Origin: Escherichia marmotae
GTDB taxonomy: Bacteria > Pseudomonadota > Gammaproteobacteria > Enterobacterales > Enterobacteriaceae
Reading direction: 5' to 3'
Length of the DNA: 64,000 nucleotides
Assembly: GCF_002900365.1 (NCBI RefSeq)
Contig: NZ_CP025979.1
Coordinates: forward strand, 1,054,001 to 1,118,000
In this document: positions 1 through 7,971 of the stretch, in pieces
Position numbering within the stretch: position 1 is the stretch's first letter
How the letters are laid out: each line of letters opens with the position of its first letter
Program-made: the position numbers and the translations under genes
The notes under the pieces: model-generated
Database searches by the model: none
Told to the model about the DNA's origin: nothing
The model's input: the letters and a program-made list of their open reading frames with translations, nothing else

Positions 1-1
1 G

Positions 2-1720
2 GGTGGAAACGCGTCAGCATGGCATGACACACCGGCGGTAGCTCGTGATTTATCACACGGACTGTCCTTTGCAGAACAAGTGGTTTCTGAAGCCCACTCT
101 GCAATAGTGATTCTGGACAGTCGGGGAAATATCCAGCGTTTTAACCGGTTATGTGAAGAGTACACGGGGCTGAAAGAACACGATGTCATCGGGCAAAGTG
201 TGTTTAAACTGTTTATGAGTCGTCGTGAAGCTGCGGCATCCATGCGCAATAACCGTGGATTTTTTCGAAACGGCAATGCATATGAGGTAGAAATCTGGAT
301 ACCCACGCGTAAAGGCCAGCGGCTGTTTCTGTTTCGCAACAAATTCGTGCATAGCGGCAGCGGCAAAAATGAGATCTATTTAATCTGCTCCGGCACCGAT
401 ATCACCGAAGAACGCCACGCCCAGGAGCGCTTGCGAATTCTGGCTAACACCGACAGCATTACAGGGCTGCCGAATCGTAACGCTATGCAGGAATTAATCG
501 ATCACGCCATTAATCAGGTGGATGAAAGTAAAGTCGGCGTGGTTTATCTCGATTTAGACAATTTTAAAAAAGTGAACGATGCCTACGGGCATTTGTTTGG
601 CGACCAGTTGTTACGCGAGGTTTCACTGGCCATTTTAAGCTGTCTTGAGCCGGATCAGGTACTGGCGCGCTCTGGCGGCGATGAATTTCTGGTACTCGCA
701 CCAAACACCTCACAAAGTGCCCTGGAAGCAATGGCATCGCGGATTTTGACCCGCCTGCGTCAGCCTTTTCGCATTGGTTTAATCGAAGTTTATACTGGCT
801 GTTCGATCGGTATTTCACTTTCACCGCAACATGGCCCAGACAGTGCGGCAATTATTCGCCACGCCGATACGGCAATGTACAGTGCCAAAGAAGGCGGTCG
901 AGGGCAATTTTGCGTTTTTTCACCGGAAATGAATCAACGGGTATTTGAATATCTGTGGTTGGATACCAACCTGCGTAAAGCACTGGAAAACGATCAGTTA
1001 GTTATTCACTATCAACCGAAAATCACCTGGCGCGGTGAAGTGCGCAGTCTGGAAGCTCTGGTGCGCTGGCAGTCGCCCGAACACGGACTAATTCCCCCAC
1101 TGGACTTTATTTCCTATGCGGAAGAGTCCGGTCTGATTGTGCCTCTGGGTCGTTGGGTTATTCTTGACGTCGTTCGCCAGGTGGCAAAATGGCGAGATAA
1201 AGGCATCAATCTTCGGGTGGCAGTCAATGTCTCAGCACGCCAACTCGCTGATCAAACTATTTTCACTGACCTGAAACAGGTACTCCAGGAACTTAAATTT
1301 GAGTATTGCCCTATTGATGTCGAGCTGACTGAAAGCTGCCTGATTGAAAACGACGAGCTGGCGCTTTCCGTTATTCAGCAATTCAGTCAATTAGGCGCAC
1401 AGGTTCACCTGGATGATTTCGGCACTGGCTACTCTTCCCTTTCTCAACTGGCACGATTTCCTATCGATGCCATTAAACTCGACCAGGTTTTTGTCCGTGA
1501 TATTCACAAACAAACTGTCTCACAGTCGCTGGTACGGGCAATTGTCGCCGTAGCTCAGGCCTTGAACCTGCAGGTTATTGCCGAAGGCGTAGAAAGCGCA
1601 AAAGAAGATGCTTTTTTAACCAAAAACGGCATCAATGAGAGACAAGGATTCTTGTTTGCCAAACCGATGCCCGCCGTAGCGTTTGAACGCTGGTATAAAC
1701 GTTATCTGAAACGCGCATAA
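2..1720 (+). CDS. pdeR: Cyclic-di-GMP phosphodiesterase PdeR (YciR/Gmr), 5'-truncated by window edge
   Basis: The reading frame is open from base 2, so the true start lies before the window; 572 residues are visible against about 661 in the family. The first ATG/GTG-like codon inside (base 80) is not the real start. Domains in order: a PAS sensor domain (about the first 130 visible residues), a GGDEF domain with intact GGDEF at bases 674-688, and an EAL domain with EAL in the context SLEALVRW (near base 1052). In E. coli this protein degrades c-di-GMP and acts as a trigger enzyme that restrains DgcM/MlrA activation of csgD and curli. It is followed by yciZ on the same strand. Identity rests on recall of the sequence and on gene order. 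Confidence 0.93.
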   Translation, partial: GGNASAWHDTPAVARDLSHGLSFAEQVVSEAHSAIVILDSRGNIQRFNRLCEEYTGLKEHDVIGQSVFKLFMSRREAAASMRNNRGFFRNGNAYEVEIWIPTRKGQRLFLFRNKFVHSGSGKNEIYLICSGTDITEERHAQERLRILANTDSITGLPNRNAMQELIDHAINQVDESKVGVVYLDLDNFKKVNDAYGHLFGDQLLREVSLAILSCLEPDQVLARSGGDEFLVLAPNTSQSALEAMASRILTRLRQPFRIGLIEVYTGCSIGISLSPQHGPDSAAIIRHADTAMYSAKEGGRGQFCVFSPEMNQRVFEYLWLDTNLRKALENDQLVIHYQPKITWRGEVRSLEALVRWQSPEHGLIPPLDFISYAEESGLIVPLGRWVILDVVRQVAKWRDKGINLRVAVNVSARQLADQTIFTDLKQVLQELKFEYCPIDVELTESCLIENDELALSVIQQFSQLGAQVHLDDFGTGYSSLSQLARFPIDAIKLDQVFVRDIHKQTVSQSLVRAIVAVAQALNLQVIAEGVESAKEDAFLTKNGINERQGFLFAKPMPAVAFERWYKRYLKRA

Positions 1721-1868
1721 AGAGACGAATATATATATTTAACGGTATATAATTCCATTACATATCGTATTCGTGAATGATAATTAACCTTTGCCGTTAA
1801 GCACTTCTCTTTTAGCGGCAATTTTTGCATTATTTATTTTCACCTTTTTTGCCTTAAGGATACCCTTG

Positions 1869-2042
1869 ATGTCTGAATTTGATGCCCAGCGCGTTGCCGA
1901 ACGTATTGATATTGTGTTAGATATCCTTGTGGCAGGCGATTACCACTCTGCGATCCATAATCTTGAGATACTTAAAGCAGAACTCTTGCGCCAGGTTGCT
2001 GCATCTACGCCAGACATCCCGAAGGCACCATGGGAGATTTAA
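1869..2042 (+). CDS. yciZ: Small conserved protein YciZ (57 aa)
   Basis: A 57-residue acidic, helix-rich protein starting MSEFDAQRVAERIDIVLDIL and ending KAPWEI. I chose the ATG at 1869 rather than a longer in-frame extension because AAGGA sits 8 bases upstream and the length equals that of K-12 YciZ. It lies between pdeR and the DeoR-type regulator gene yciT on the same strand, 148 bases after the pdeR stop, so it may have its own promoter in the AT-rich gap. No biochemical function is established as far as I know, and no catalytic motif is visible. Confidence 0.85.
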   Translation: MSEFDAQRVAERIDIVLDILVAGDYHSAIHNLEILKAELLRQVAASTPDIPKAPWEI

Positions 2043-2130
2043 CAATCGTGCTTTCAGTTTTCCCTATTTAAGGATGCCCGGCGCGTCAGCATTTTTTATT
2101 GAGTATTATAACGTTATAAGAATTACAGCG

Positions 2131-2880
2131 ATGAATTCCCGACAACAAACTATTCTACAGATGGTCATTGACCAGGGTCAGGTTAGCGTAACCGATCTGG
2201 CGAAAGCCACTGGAGTTTCCGAAGTTACTATCCGCCAGGATCTCAACACCCTCGAAAAACTTAGCTATCTACGCCGTGCACATGGTTTTGCTGTTTCGCT
2301 TGATAGCGATGATGTCGAAACCCGTATGATGAATAATTATACGCTGAAACGTGAACTCGCTGAGTTTGCCGCCTCACTGGTTCAAGCGGGAGAAACCATC
2401 TTTATCGAGAATGGCAGCAGTAATGCCCTTCTGGCCCGCACATTGGGTGAGCAAAAGAAAAATGTCACCATCATTACGGTCAGCAGCTATATAGCGCATT
2501 TATTGAAAGACGCCCCTTGTGAAGTCATTTTACTTGGCGGTGTGTACCAGAAAAAAAGCGAAAGTATGGTTGGTCCTCTGACACGTCAGTGTATCCAACA
2601 GGTGCATTTCAGTAAGGCATTTATTGGTATCGATGGCTGGCAACCTGAAACCGGGTTTACAGGTCGCGACATGATGCGTACCGATGTGGTCAATGCTGTA
2701 CTGGAAAAAGAGTGCGAAACCATTGTCCTGACTGACAGCTCAAAGTTTGGTGCCGTACATTCTTACTCCATCGGCCCTGTTGAGAGAATCAAACGCGTTA
2801 TAACCGATTCAAAGATTAGCGCCAGCGATCTGATGTCTTTGGAACACAGTAAATTAATCGTTCACGTCGTTGACATATAA
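2131..2880 (+). CDS. yciT: DeoR-family transcriptional regulator YciT
   Basis: A 249-residue DeoR-type regulator. The N-terminal winged helix-turn-helix (residues 1-55) carries the family pattern VSVTDLAKATGVSEVTIRQD. It is followed by a sugar-phosphate-binding DeoRC domain with the glycine-rich stretch VILLGGVYQKKSESMVGP and the TDSSKFG motif near the C-terminus. The start at 2131 (MNSRQQTILQ) gives the normal family length; upstream in-frame sequence is not conserved-looking. In E. coli it is linked to osmotic stress genes. The next gene on this strand is osmB. A 12-bp perfect inverted repeat follows the stop codon. Confidence 0.92.
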   Translation: MNSRQQTILQMVIDQGQVSVTDLAKATGVSEVTIRQDLNTLEKLSYLRRAHGFAVSLDSDDVETRMMNNYTLKRELAEFAASLVQAGETIFIENGSSNALLARTLGEQKKNVTIITVSSYIAHLLKDAPCEVILLGGVYQKKSESMVGPLTRQCIQQVHFSKAFIGIDGWQPETGFTGRDMMRTDVVNAVLEKECETIVLTDSSKFGAVHSYSIGPVERIKRVITDSKISASDLMSLEHSKLIVHVVDI

Positions 2881-2896
2881 TCACTTTCCTTCCTTA

Positions 2897-2926
2897 CGGA
2901 TGATTTGCTCTAACGCAAATCATCCG
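2897..2926. terminator. Hairpin after yciT
   Basis: Perfect 12-bp stem (CGGATGATTTGC / GCAAATCATCCG) with a 6-base loop just after the yciT stop. No T-tract follows on the + strand, so it may be a weak or Rho-assisted terminator, or an mRNA-stabilising hairpin. Confidence 0.5.
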
Positions 2927-3148
2927 CACTAAGATGATTCCTGGTTGATAATTAAGACTATTTACCTGTTATTAACACCCTAACGTTATAAACTTATTAT
3001 CAGCGATATAACAGGAAGTCACTATCACCTGCGTGATATAACCCTGCGCGCGAGAGGATTTCACGGAATAATTTTACATGGCCTATTCTGAACTATTATA
3101 GTTATAGAGAGCTTACTTCCGTGAATCATAAATTCAGGAGAGAGTATT

Positions 3149-3367
3149 ATGTTTGTAACGAGCAAAAAAATGACCGCGGCTGTTCTGGCAATTACACTGG
3201 CAATGTCTCTAAGTGCCTGTTCTAACTGGTCTAAACGGGACCGAAACACCGCAATCGGTGCAGGTGCAGGGGCTTTAGGCGGTGCAGTACTGACTGATGG
3301 CAGCACGCTGGGTACATTAGGTGGTGCAGCAGTTGGTGGTATTATCGGTCACCAGGTCGGTAAATAA
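3149..3367 (+). CDS. osmB: Osmotically inducible lipoprotein OsmB
   Basis: A 72-residue outer-membrane lipoprotein. The signal peptide ends in the lipobox LSAC with the lipidated Cys at residue 24. The mature part is a glycine-rich segment of the Gly-zipper type (GAGAGALGGAVL, GGAAVGGIIGHQVGK), matching OsmB of E. coli. AGGAGAG lies 6-8 bases before the ATG. In E. coli its transcription is induced by high osmolarity, RpoS and Rcs; the 268-base gap upstream is where those promoters would lie. A strong intrinsic terminator follows at 3462-3493. Confidence 0.96.
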   Translation: MFVTSKKMTAAVLAITLAMSLSACSNWSKRDRNTAIGAGAGALGGAVLTDGSTLGTLGGAAVGGIIGHQVGK

Positions 3368-3461
3368 TCGTAAATAAATGTCGATTAGCAACTCGCTATT
3401 ATAATACGCTTGACTCTGTTCAGTACGAAATAACTGAATAATACACACAGTGAAATAAACG

Positions 3462-3493
3462 AAAGCCACGAAAATATTTCCGTGGCTTTTTTT
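3462..3493 (+). terminator. Intrinsic terminator between osmB and yciH
   Basis: Stem AAAGCCACG / CGTGGCTTT with an AAAATATTTC loop and a run of T on the + strand. It ends osmB transcription and probably also stops convergent yciH transcription. Confidence 0.85.
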
Positions 3494-3494
3494 G

Positions 3495-3821
3495 TTAACC
3501 GCCTGCGAGTTTTACCTTCATCCCTTTCGCTTCAAGCAGTGATTTTAATAAATCACGCTTATCCCCCTGGATTTCGATAATTCCATCTTTTACTGCCCCG
3601 CCGCAGCCGCATTTTTTCTTCAGTTCAGCCGCCAGCTTTATCAGTTCGGCATCATCGAGATCGACGCCGGTAATCAGGCATACGCCCTTACCTTTACGCC
3701 CACTGGTTTGCCGTTGGATGCGCACCACTCCGTCGCCTTTTGGTCGTACAGGGGGCGCTTTGGGTTCATCAATACGTCCAGTTTCCGTTGAGTAGACCAG
3801 ACGGCTGTTAGAATCACTCAT
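3495..3821 (-). CDS. yciH: SUI1/eIF1-like translation factor YciH
   Basis: A 108-residue protein with a C-terminal SUI1/eIF1-like fold (LITGVDLDDAELIKLAAELK, then the KKCGCGG element). The family affects start-site fidelity on the 30S subunit. Two ATGs are adjacent; the second (3821) gives the usual 108-residue product and overlaps the pyrF stop by one base (TGATG), which implies translational coupling to pyrF. It is the last gene of the lapAB-pyrF-yciH direction and converges on osmB. Confidence 0.94.
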   Translation of the reverse strand: MSDSNSRLVYSTETGRIDEPKAPPVRPKGDGVVRIQRQTSGRKGKGVCLITGVDLDDAELIKLAAELKKKCGCGGAVKDGIIEIQGDKRDLLKSLLEAKGMKVKLAGG

Positions 3822-4558
3822 CATGCACTCCGTTGTAACGAGGTGTTGATCGCTTTCAGCGTTTGCGCCGGGGCCGCCGATTGCGTTACCGGGCGACCAA
3901 TCACCATATAATCAACGCCTGCCGCCAGCGCCTGTTCCGGGGTCATGATGCGGCGCTGATCGCCAGCGTCGCTCCCCTGCGGGCGAATACCCGGCGTCAC
4001 CAGTTTGAAATCCTGACCAAATGCTTGTTTAAACCGCACAGCTTCCTGGGCTGAACACACAACACCGTCAAGGCCGCATTTTTGCGTCAGCGCCGCCAGA
4101 CGTTCTGCATAATCTGCCGGTGACAGTGTCACACCAAGATCGGCCAGATCGCTGGCTTCCATACTAGTGAGTACAGTCACAGCGATTAATAGCGGCGCAT
4201 CTTTGCCAAACGGAACCAACGCCTCACGTGCTGCGGTCATCATACGTGCGCCGCCAGAGGCATGAACGTTTACCATCCACACGCCTAAGTCAGCCGCCGC
4301 TGCCACGGCGTGCGCTGCGGTATTGGGAATATCGTGGAATTTCAGGTCGAGGAAGATATCAAAACCACGTTGTTGCAGTTCACGAACAAACTGCGGCCCA
4401 AACAGGGTAAACATCTCTTTGCCTACTTTCAGACGGCAATCGCGTGGGTCGATCTTGTCGACAAACGCCAGCGCAGCGTCACGATTATTATAATCAAGGG
4501 CAACAACAACAGGAGAATGAGTAACAGCGCGGGAAGGAGATGAAGCAGTTAACGTCAT
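3821..4558 (-). CDS. pyrF: Orotidine-5'-phosphate decarboxylase PyrF
   Basis: A 245-residue TIM-barrel enzyme that decarboxylates OMP to UMP, the last step of de novo pyrimidine synthesis in the cytosol. The active-site signature DLKFHDIPNT (DxKxxDI) is present, as are the phosphate-binding GIRP and the C-terminal VIGRPVT motif. The start at 4558 (MTLTASSPSR) gives the K-12 length; a 20-codon in-frame extension upstream has no support. It lies 192 bases after lapB and is coupled to yciH by an overlapping stop/start. Confidence 0.97.
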   Translation of the reverse strand: MTLTASSPSRAVTHSPVVVALDYNNRDAALAFVDKIDPRDCRLKVGKEMFTLFGPQFVRELQQRGFDIFLDLKFHDIPNTAAHAVAAAADLGVWMVNVHASGGARMMTAAREALVPFGKDAPLLIAVTVLTSMEASDLADLGVTLSPADYAERLAALTQKCGLDGVVCSAQEAVRFKQAFGQDFKLVTPGIRPQGSDAGDQRRIMTPEQALAAGVDYMVIGRPVTQSAAPAQTLKAINTSLQRSA

Positions 4559-4750
4559 GACCAGACCTTCTTGATGATGGGCACCGGAAGTGGCGCAAAA
4601 CAGGTAAACGGCGTGCATTCTACCCGTGGAAATAAAAAATTAACAGTTACGATTTTCCCCCTGCCAGTCTTTTTCTGCTCAGGCGTTACCGAAGCTATTT
4701 GTAAAAATAACCATTAGTATGTTGTAACTAAAGATAGTTTTTTTTATAAA

Positions 4751-5920
4751 TTACAGTCCATCCAGGCCACGAATCGGTTTAATGGTTGACCAGGCACGGC
4801 AGGACGGACAATGCCAGTAAAGCGTGTATGCAGTAAAACCACACTTCTGGCAGCGGTAACGCGGCTTACTACGCACCTTCTCGCCCACCATGTCACGCAA
4901 CACCATCAGGCTCTCTTTGGCGCGCCCTTCTTCCGCTTCGTTAAGGTGGTAATCCATCAACTTGTGGAACACGCGCATCGTCGGATGGCGTTGTAGCTGG
5001 CGCGTAATATAGACCTGTGCGGCTTCGCTGCCATCGCGCGCTTCAATGATGTCGGCAAGCATCAGTTCAGCATCTGCCCCCGTATTCTCCTCCACCGCAC
5101 GCTGGAGAAACTCTGCCCATTCGGCAGTTTTATCCAGTTGCTGATAGCAGGTTTGCAGCATTTCCAGCGTTTCGCTGACCAGCTCTCTGTCCTGGGAGAT
5201 AACGCGTTGCAGGCTCTCGACCGCTTTTGCGTACTCCCCTTTTGCCATGAAAACACGTCCCATCATAATGGACACGCGGGCGCTGTTTTTGTCGGCTGCC
5301 GCCCCTTTTTTCAACAAGGCCATAGCGCGATCGAGATCGTCACTGGCCATGTGCTGAAGGGCTAATTCACAGTAGAAATGGGCGATTTCGACTCGCTGTT
5401 TATCTTTACCAAGCTTCACCAGGCGTTCTGCAACATCAATTGCTTTCTGCCATTCACTAGTGGACTGATAGATTTGCAACAGTTGTTGCAATGCGCCAAC
5501 TCGGAAGTCGGTTTCATCAGTCAGTTGATTAAACATATCTTCCGCGCGATCGTATAAACCCGCCGCCATGTAATCACGCCCCAGTTGCTGAATTGCCAGC
5601 AGACGCTGCTCATAGGTCAACGAGGCACTTTCCATTAAGGTTTGATGAATACGAATAGCGCGATCGACTTCGCCACGCGAACGGAATAAGTTTCCGAGCG
5701 TAAGGTGGGCTTCAACGGTGCCTGTATCCTCTTTCAGCATATCGAGGAACAGATCCACCGCTTTGTCCTGTTGATTACTAAGCAGGAAGTTAACCCCTGC
5801 TACGTAATCACGTGACAGGCGGTTGGCTTCATCTTGCTTGTTTTGTTGCGCACTTCTGCGGCCCATATACCAGCCATAGGCAGCGGCTACAGGCAAGAGC
5901 AGAAACAACAACTCCAGCAT
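4751..5920 (-). CDS. lapB: LPS assembly protein B (LapB/YciM)
   Basis: A 389-residue inner-membrane protein. It has an N-terminal membrane anchor (residues 1-20, LLFLLLPVAAAYGWYMG), then about nine tetratricopeptide repeats facing the cytoplasm, then a C-terminal rubredoxin-type metal site with two Cys pairs (CQKCGF and CPSCRAW). In E. coli it works with FtsH to degrade LpxC, and with PbgA/YejM to set LPS output; it is essential or nearly so. The ATG lies 6 bases after the lapA stop, so the pair is co-transcribed and coupled. Confidence 0.97.
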   Translation of the reverse strand: MLELLFLLLPVAAAYGWYMGRRSAQQNKQDEANRLSRDYVAGVNFLLSNQQDKAVDLFLDMLKEDTGTVEAHLTLGNLFRSRGEVDRAIRIHQTLMESASLTYEQRLLAIQQLGRDYMAAGLYDRAEDMFNQLTDETDFRVGALQQLLQIYQSTSEWQKAIDVAERLVKLGKDKQRVEIAHFYCELALQHMASDDLDRAMALLKKGAAADKNSARVSIMMGRVFMAKGEYAKAVESLQRVISQDRELVSETLEMLQTCYQQLDKTAEWAEFLQRAVEENTGADAELMLADIIEARDGSEAAQVYITRQLQRHPTMRVFHKLMDYHLNEAEEGRAKESLMVLRDMVGEKVRSKPRYRCQKCGFTAYTLYWHCPSCRAWSTIKPIRGLDGL

Positions 5921-5926
5921 AGAAAG

Positions 5927-6235
5927 TTATTCCTTCGCTACTGACGAATCAGGCGCTACCGCCACGCCAGTCGCAGGTGAAAGCTGGTTTTCCAGTCGCT
6001 TTATTTTACGTTCAGCGCGTGCCAGAGAAACACGAATTCGCAGCCAGAACAGGCCGCAAATCAACCAACCGATAGCAAACCCCGCAGCAAACAATACCGC
6101 CAGCAAAGTAGAGATACGATACTCCCCTTGCGCTAACAGATAATTAAACGTTACCTGCTGATCATTCTGCGCACCTAACGTGACAGAAATCACAAAAATC
6201 GCTAACACCAGTAAGAAAATGAGTAAATATTTCAC
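5927..6235 (-). CDS. lapA: LPS assembly protein A (LapA/YciS)
   Basis: A 102-residue inner-membrane protein with two predicted membrane segments (residues 1-20 and about 42-65) and a basic, coiled-coil-like C-terminal tail (RAERKIKRLENQL). It corresponds to LapA, which is co-expressed with LapB and helps coordinate LPS assembly. The gene is the first of the lapAB pair; in E. coli the operon has a heat-shock promoter, expected in the 148-base gap between pgpB and lapA, but I did not pick out a convincing sigma-32 box. Confidence 0.95.
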   Translation of the reverse strand: MKYLLIFLLVLAIFVISVTLGAQNDQQVTFNYLLAQGEYRISTLLAVLFAAGFAIGWLICGLFWLRIRVSLARAERKIKRLENQLSPATGVAVAPDSSVAKE

Positions 6236-6383
6236 ATTACTTCCCGTTATGTGGTTAGAGCGAATAAATTATGGTCAACTTACCGCAATAGCCCTTTAAA
6301 GTACCATTTTCACGACGTCTGCGAAATGGTAGCCACAATCATTGTTGATGATTTGAGGGTTAAATTCGGAAATTCAACCAGTT

Positions 6384-7148
6384 TTAACTTTCTTGTTCTC
6401 GCTGCGCTATCTCACGATTTTCTTCCGGCGGTGGTGTTAATGGCCCACAAATACGTTGCGCGAGCCAGGTTGCCACCGCCACCAGCGCCCACGAAATCAA
6501 CGTAGCCACCACCAGATCGCGCGGCCAATGCATCCCCAGCAGCAAGCGGCTTCCCATTACTCCCGTTGCCCAGACCAGCAAGAGCGCAATGGTTAAAGTT
6601 CGCCTACGTGGCCACAACAGCCCAACGGCGAGCAAGGCCCAACTGGCGGCAAACATCGTGTGGCCGGAAGGAAAGGCAAACCCCGTCTCTTTCTGCCAAT
6701 GAGAACGTAAATATTGCGGGATATTTTTTTCTTCAGCCAACTGTTCTTTCACTAAATTACCGCGCTCTGCTCGCTTTAAAGTGTAGAACTCATCAACCGG
6801 AATATGATGTGTTTTTTCCAGCCAGATAACAAAAGGGCGTGGCTCCTGAACTTTACCTTTGATCCAGGATTTAACTCCCTGTCCGACAAGAATTGCCGCT
6901 GCCAGAATAGCAAATAACATAACTGCGGCTTTGAGGCGAAAACGCAGACACCAGAGAAACCAGCCGAATAAAATAAGATGCGTAATGACGCCCCAGGGCT
7001 GAGTGACGGTTTCAGTGACCCAAAAGGCCGCTTTTAACAGCCAACTTTGATCTCCAGGTTGCCAACGCCAGCCAGAAATCCATACCGCTACCGGCATGAT
7101 AAGTAATAGTGCTGCTCCAACTGCGGTACGTCTGGCAATCGAACGCAT
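6384..7148 (-). CDS. pgpB: Phosphatidylglycerophosphatase / undecaprenyl-PP phosphatase PgpB
   Basis: A 254-residue polytopic PAP2-family phosphatase of the inner membrane. The three catalytic motifs are intact: KGKVQEPRP (KxxxxxxRP), FPSGH (PSGH) and SRLLLGMHWPRD (SRxxxxxHxxxD). It dephosphorylates phosphatidylglycerophosphate and undecaprenyl pyrophosphate on the periplasmic face, supporting phospholipid and peptidoglycan synthesis. The start at 7148 (MRSIARRTAV) is preceded by GGAGAG. It is divergent from ribA and upstream of lapA. Confidence 0.96.
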   Translation of the reverse strand: MRSIARRTAVGAALLLIMPVAVWISGWRWQPGDQSWLLKAAFWVTETVTQPWGVITHLILFGWFLWCLRFRLKAAVMLFAILAAAILVGQGVKSWIKGKVQEPRPFVIWLEKTHHIPVDEFYTLKRAERGNLVKEQLAEEKNIPQYLRSHWQKETGFAFPSGHTMFAASWALLAVGLLWPRRRTLTIALLLVWATGVMGSRLLLGMHWPRDLVVATLISWALVAVATWLAQRICGPLTPPPEENREIAQREQES

Positions 7149-7317
7149 GGTCTCTCCTTCCTTATAAGTCTCACAATCATAACTGAAAATGCTCTGACCT
7201 GGAAAAATTGACAGATTTGTGCCATTCAGTGAACGATTGACGCGTCGTGATTAGGTGAACACCTTCGCGTTATGGCAAAATAAGCCGATACAGAACCAGC
7301 ATTATCTGGAGAATTTC

Positions 7318-7908
7318 ATGCAGCTTAAACGTGTGGCAGAAGCTAAACTGCCAACCCCCTGGGGCGATTTCCTGATGGTGGGATTTGAAGAACTGGCAAC
7401 CGGACACGATCATGTCGCGCTAGTCTATGGCGACATTTCCGGGCATACCCCGGTACTTGCGCGCGTCCATTCCGAATGTCTGACCGGTGACGCCCTGTTC
7501 AGCTTGCGCTGCGATTGTGGCTTCCAGCTTGAAGCGGCACTGACACAAATAGCCGAAGAAGGCCGTGGTATTTTGCTGTATCACCGTCAGGAAGGACGTA
7601 ACATTGGTCTGCTGAATAAAATTCGCGCTTACGCGTTGCAGGATCAAGGCTACGATACCGTAGAGGCTAATCACCAGTTAGGCTTCGCCGCTGATGAACG
7701 CGATTTCACTCTTTGCGCCGATATGTTCAAGTTACTTGGTGTCAACGAAGTCCGTCTGTTAACCAACAACCCGAAAAAAGTCGAAATTCTGACCGAAGCA
7801 GGGATTAACATTGTTGAACGCGTGCCGTTGATTGTCGGTCGTAACCCAAATAACGAGCATTATCTCGATACCAAAGCGGAAAAAATGGGCCATTTGCTGA
7901 ACAAATAA
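7318..7908 (+). CDS. ribA: GTP cyclohydrolase II RibA
   Basis: A 196-residue zinc enzyme that opens GTP to the pyrimidine precursor of riboflavin. The zinc cysteines C54, C65 and C67 are visible in HSEC and LRCDC, and the GTP-binding/catalytic stretch [10 protein letters not shown] is present. The start at 7318 ([10 protein letters not shown]) gives the family length; a 21-codon in-frame extension lacks a good ribosome site. It stands alone between pgpB (divergent) and acnA (convergent). In E. coli it belongs to the SoxRS regulon. Confidence 0.97.
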
Positions 7909-7934
7909 TCCTCGTTTAATGCAAATTCGGCCTG

Positions 7935-7961
7935 CTTGCCGGATGCCCCTCATCCGGCAAG
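7935..7961. terminator. Bidirectional hairpin between ribA and acnA
   Basis: Perfect 11-bp stem CTTGCCGGATG / CATCCGGCAAG with loop CCCCT, in the 63-base gap between two convergent genes. The sequence also resembles one half of a REP element. No long T-tract is present on either side. Confidence 0.6.
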
Positions 7962-7971
7962 TAAAGCACAG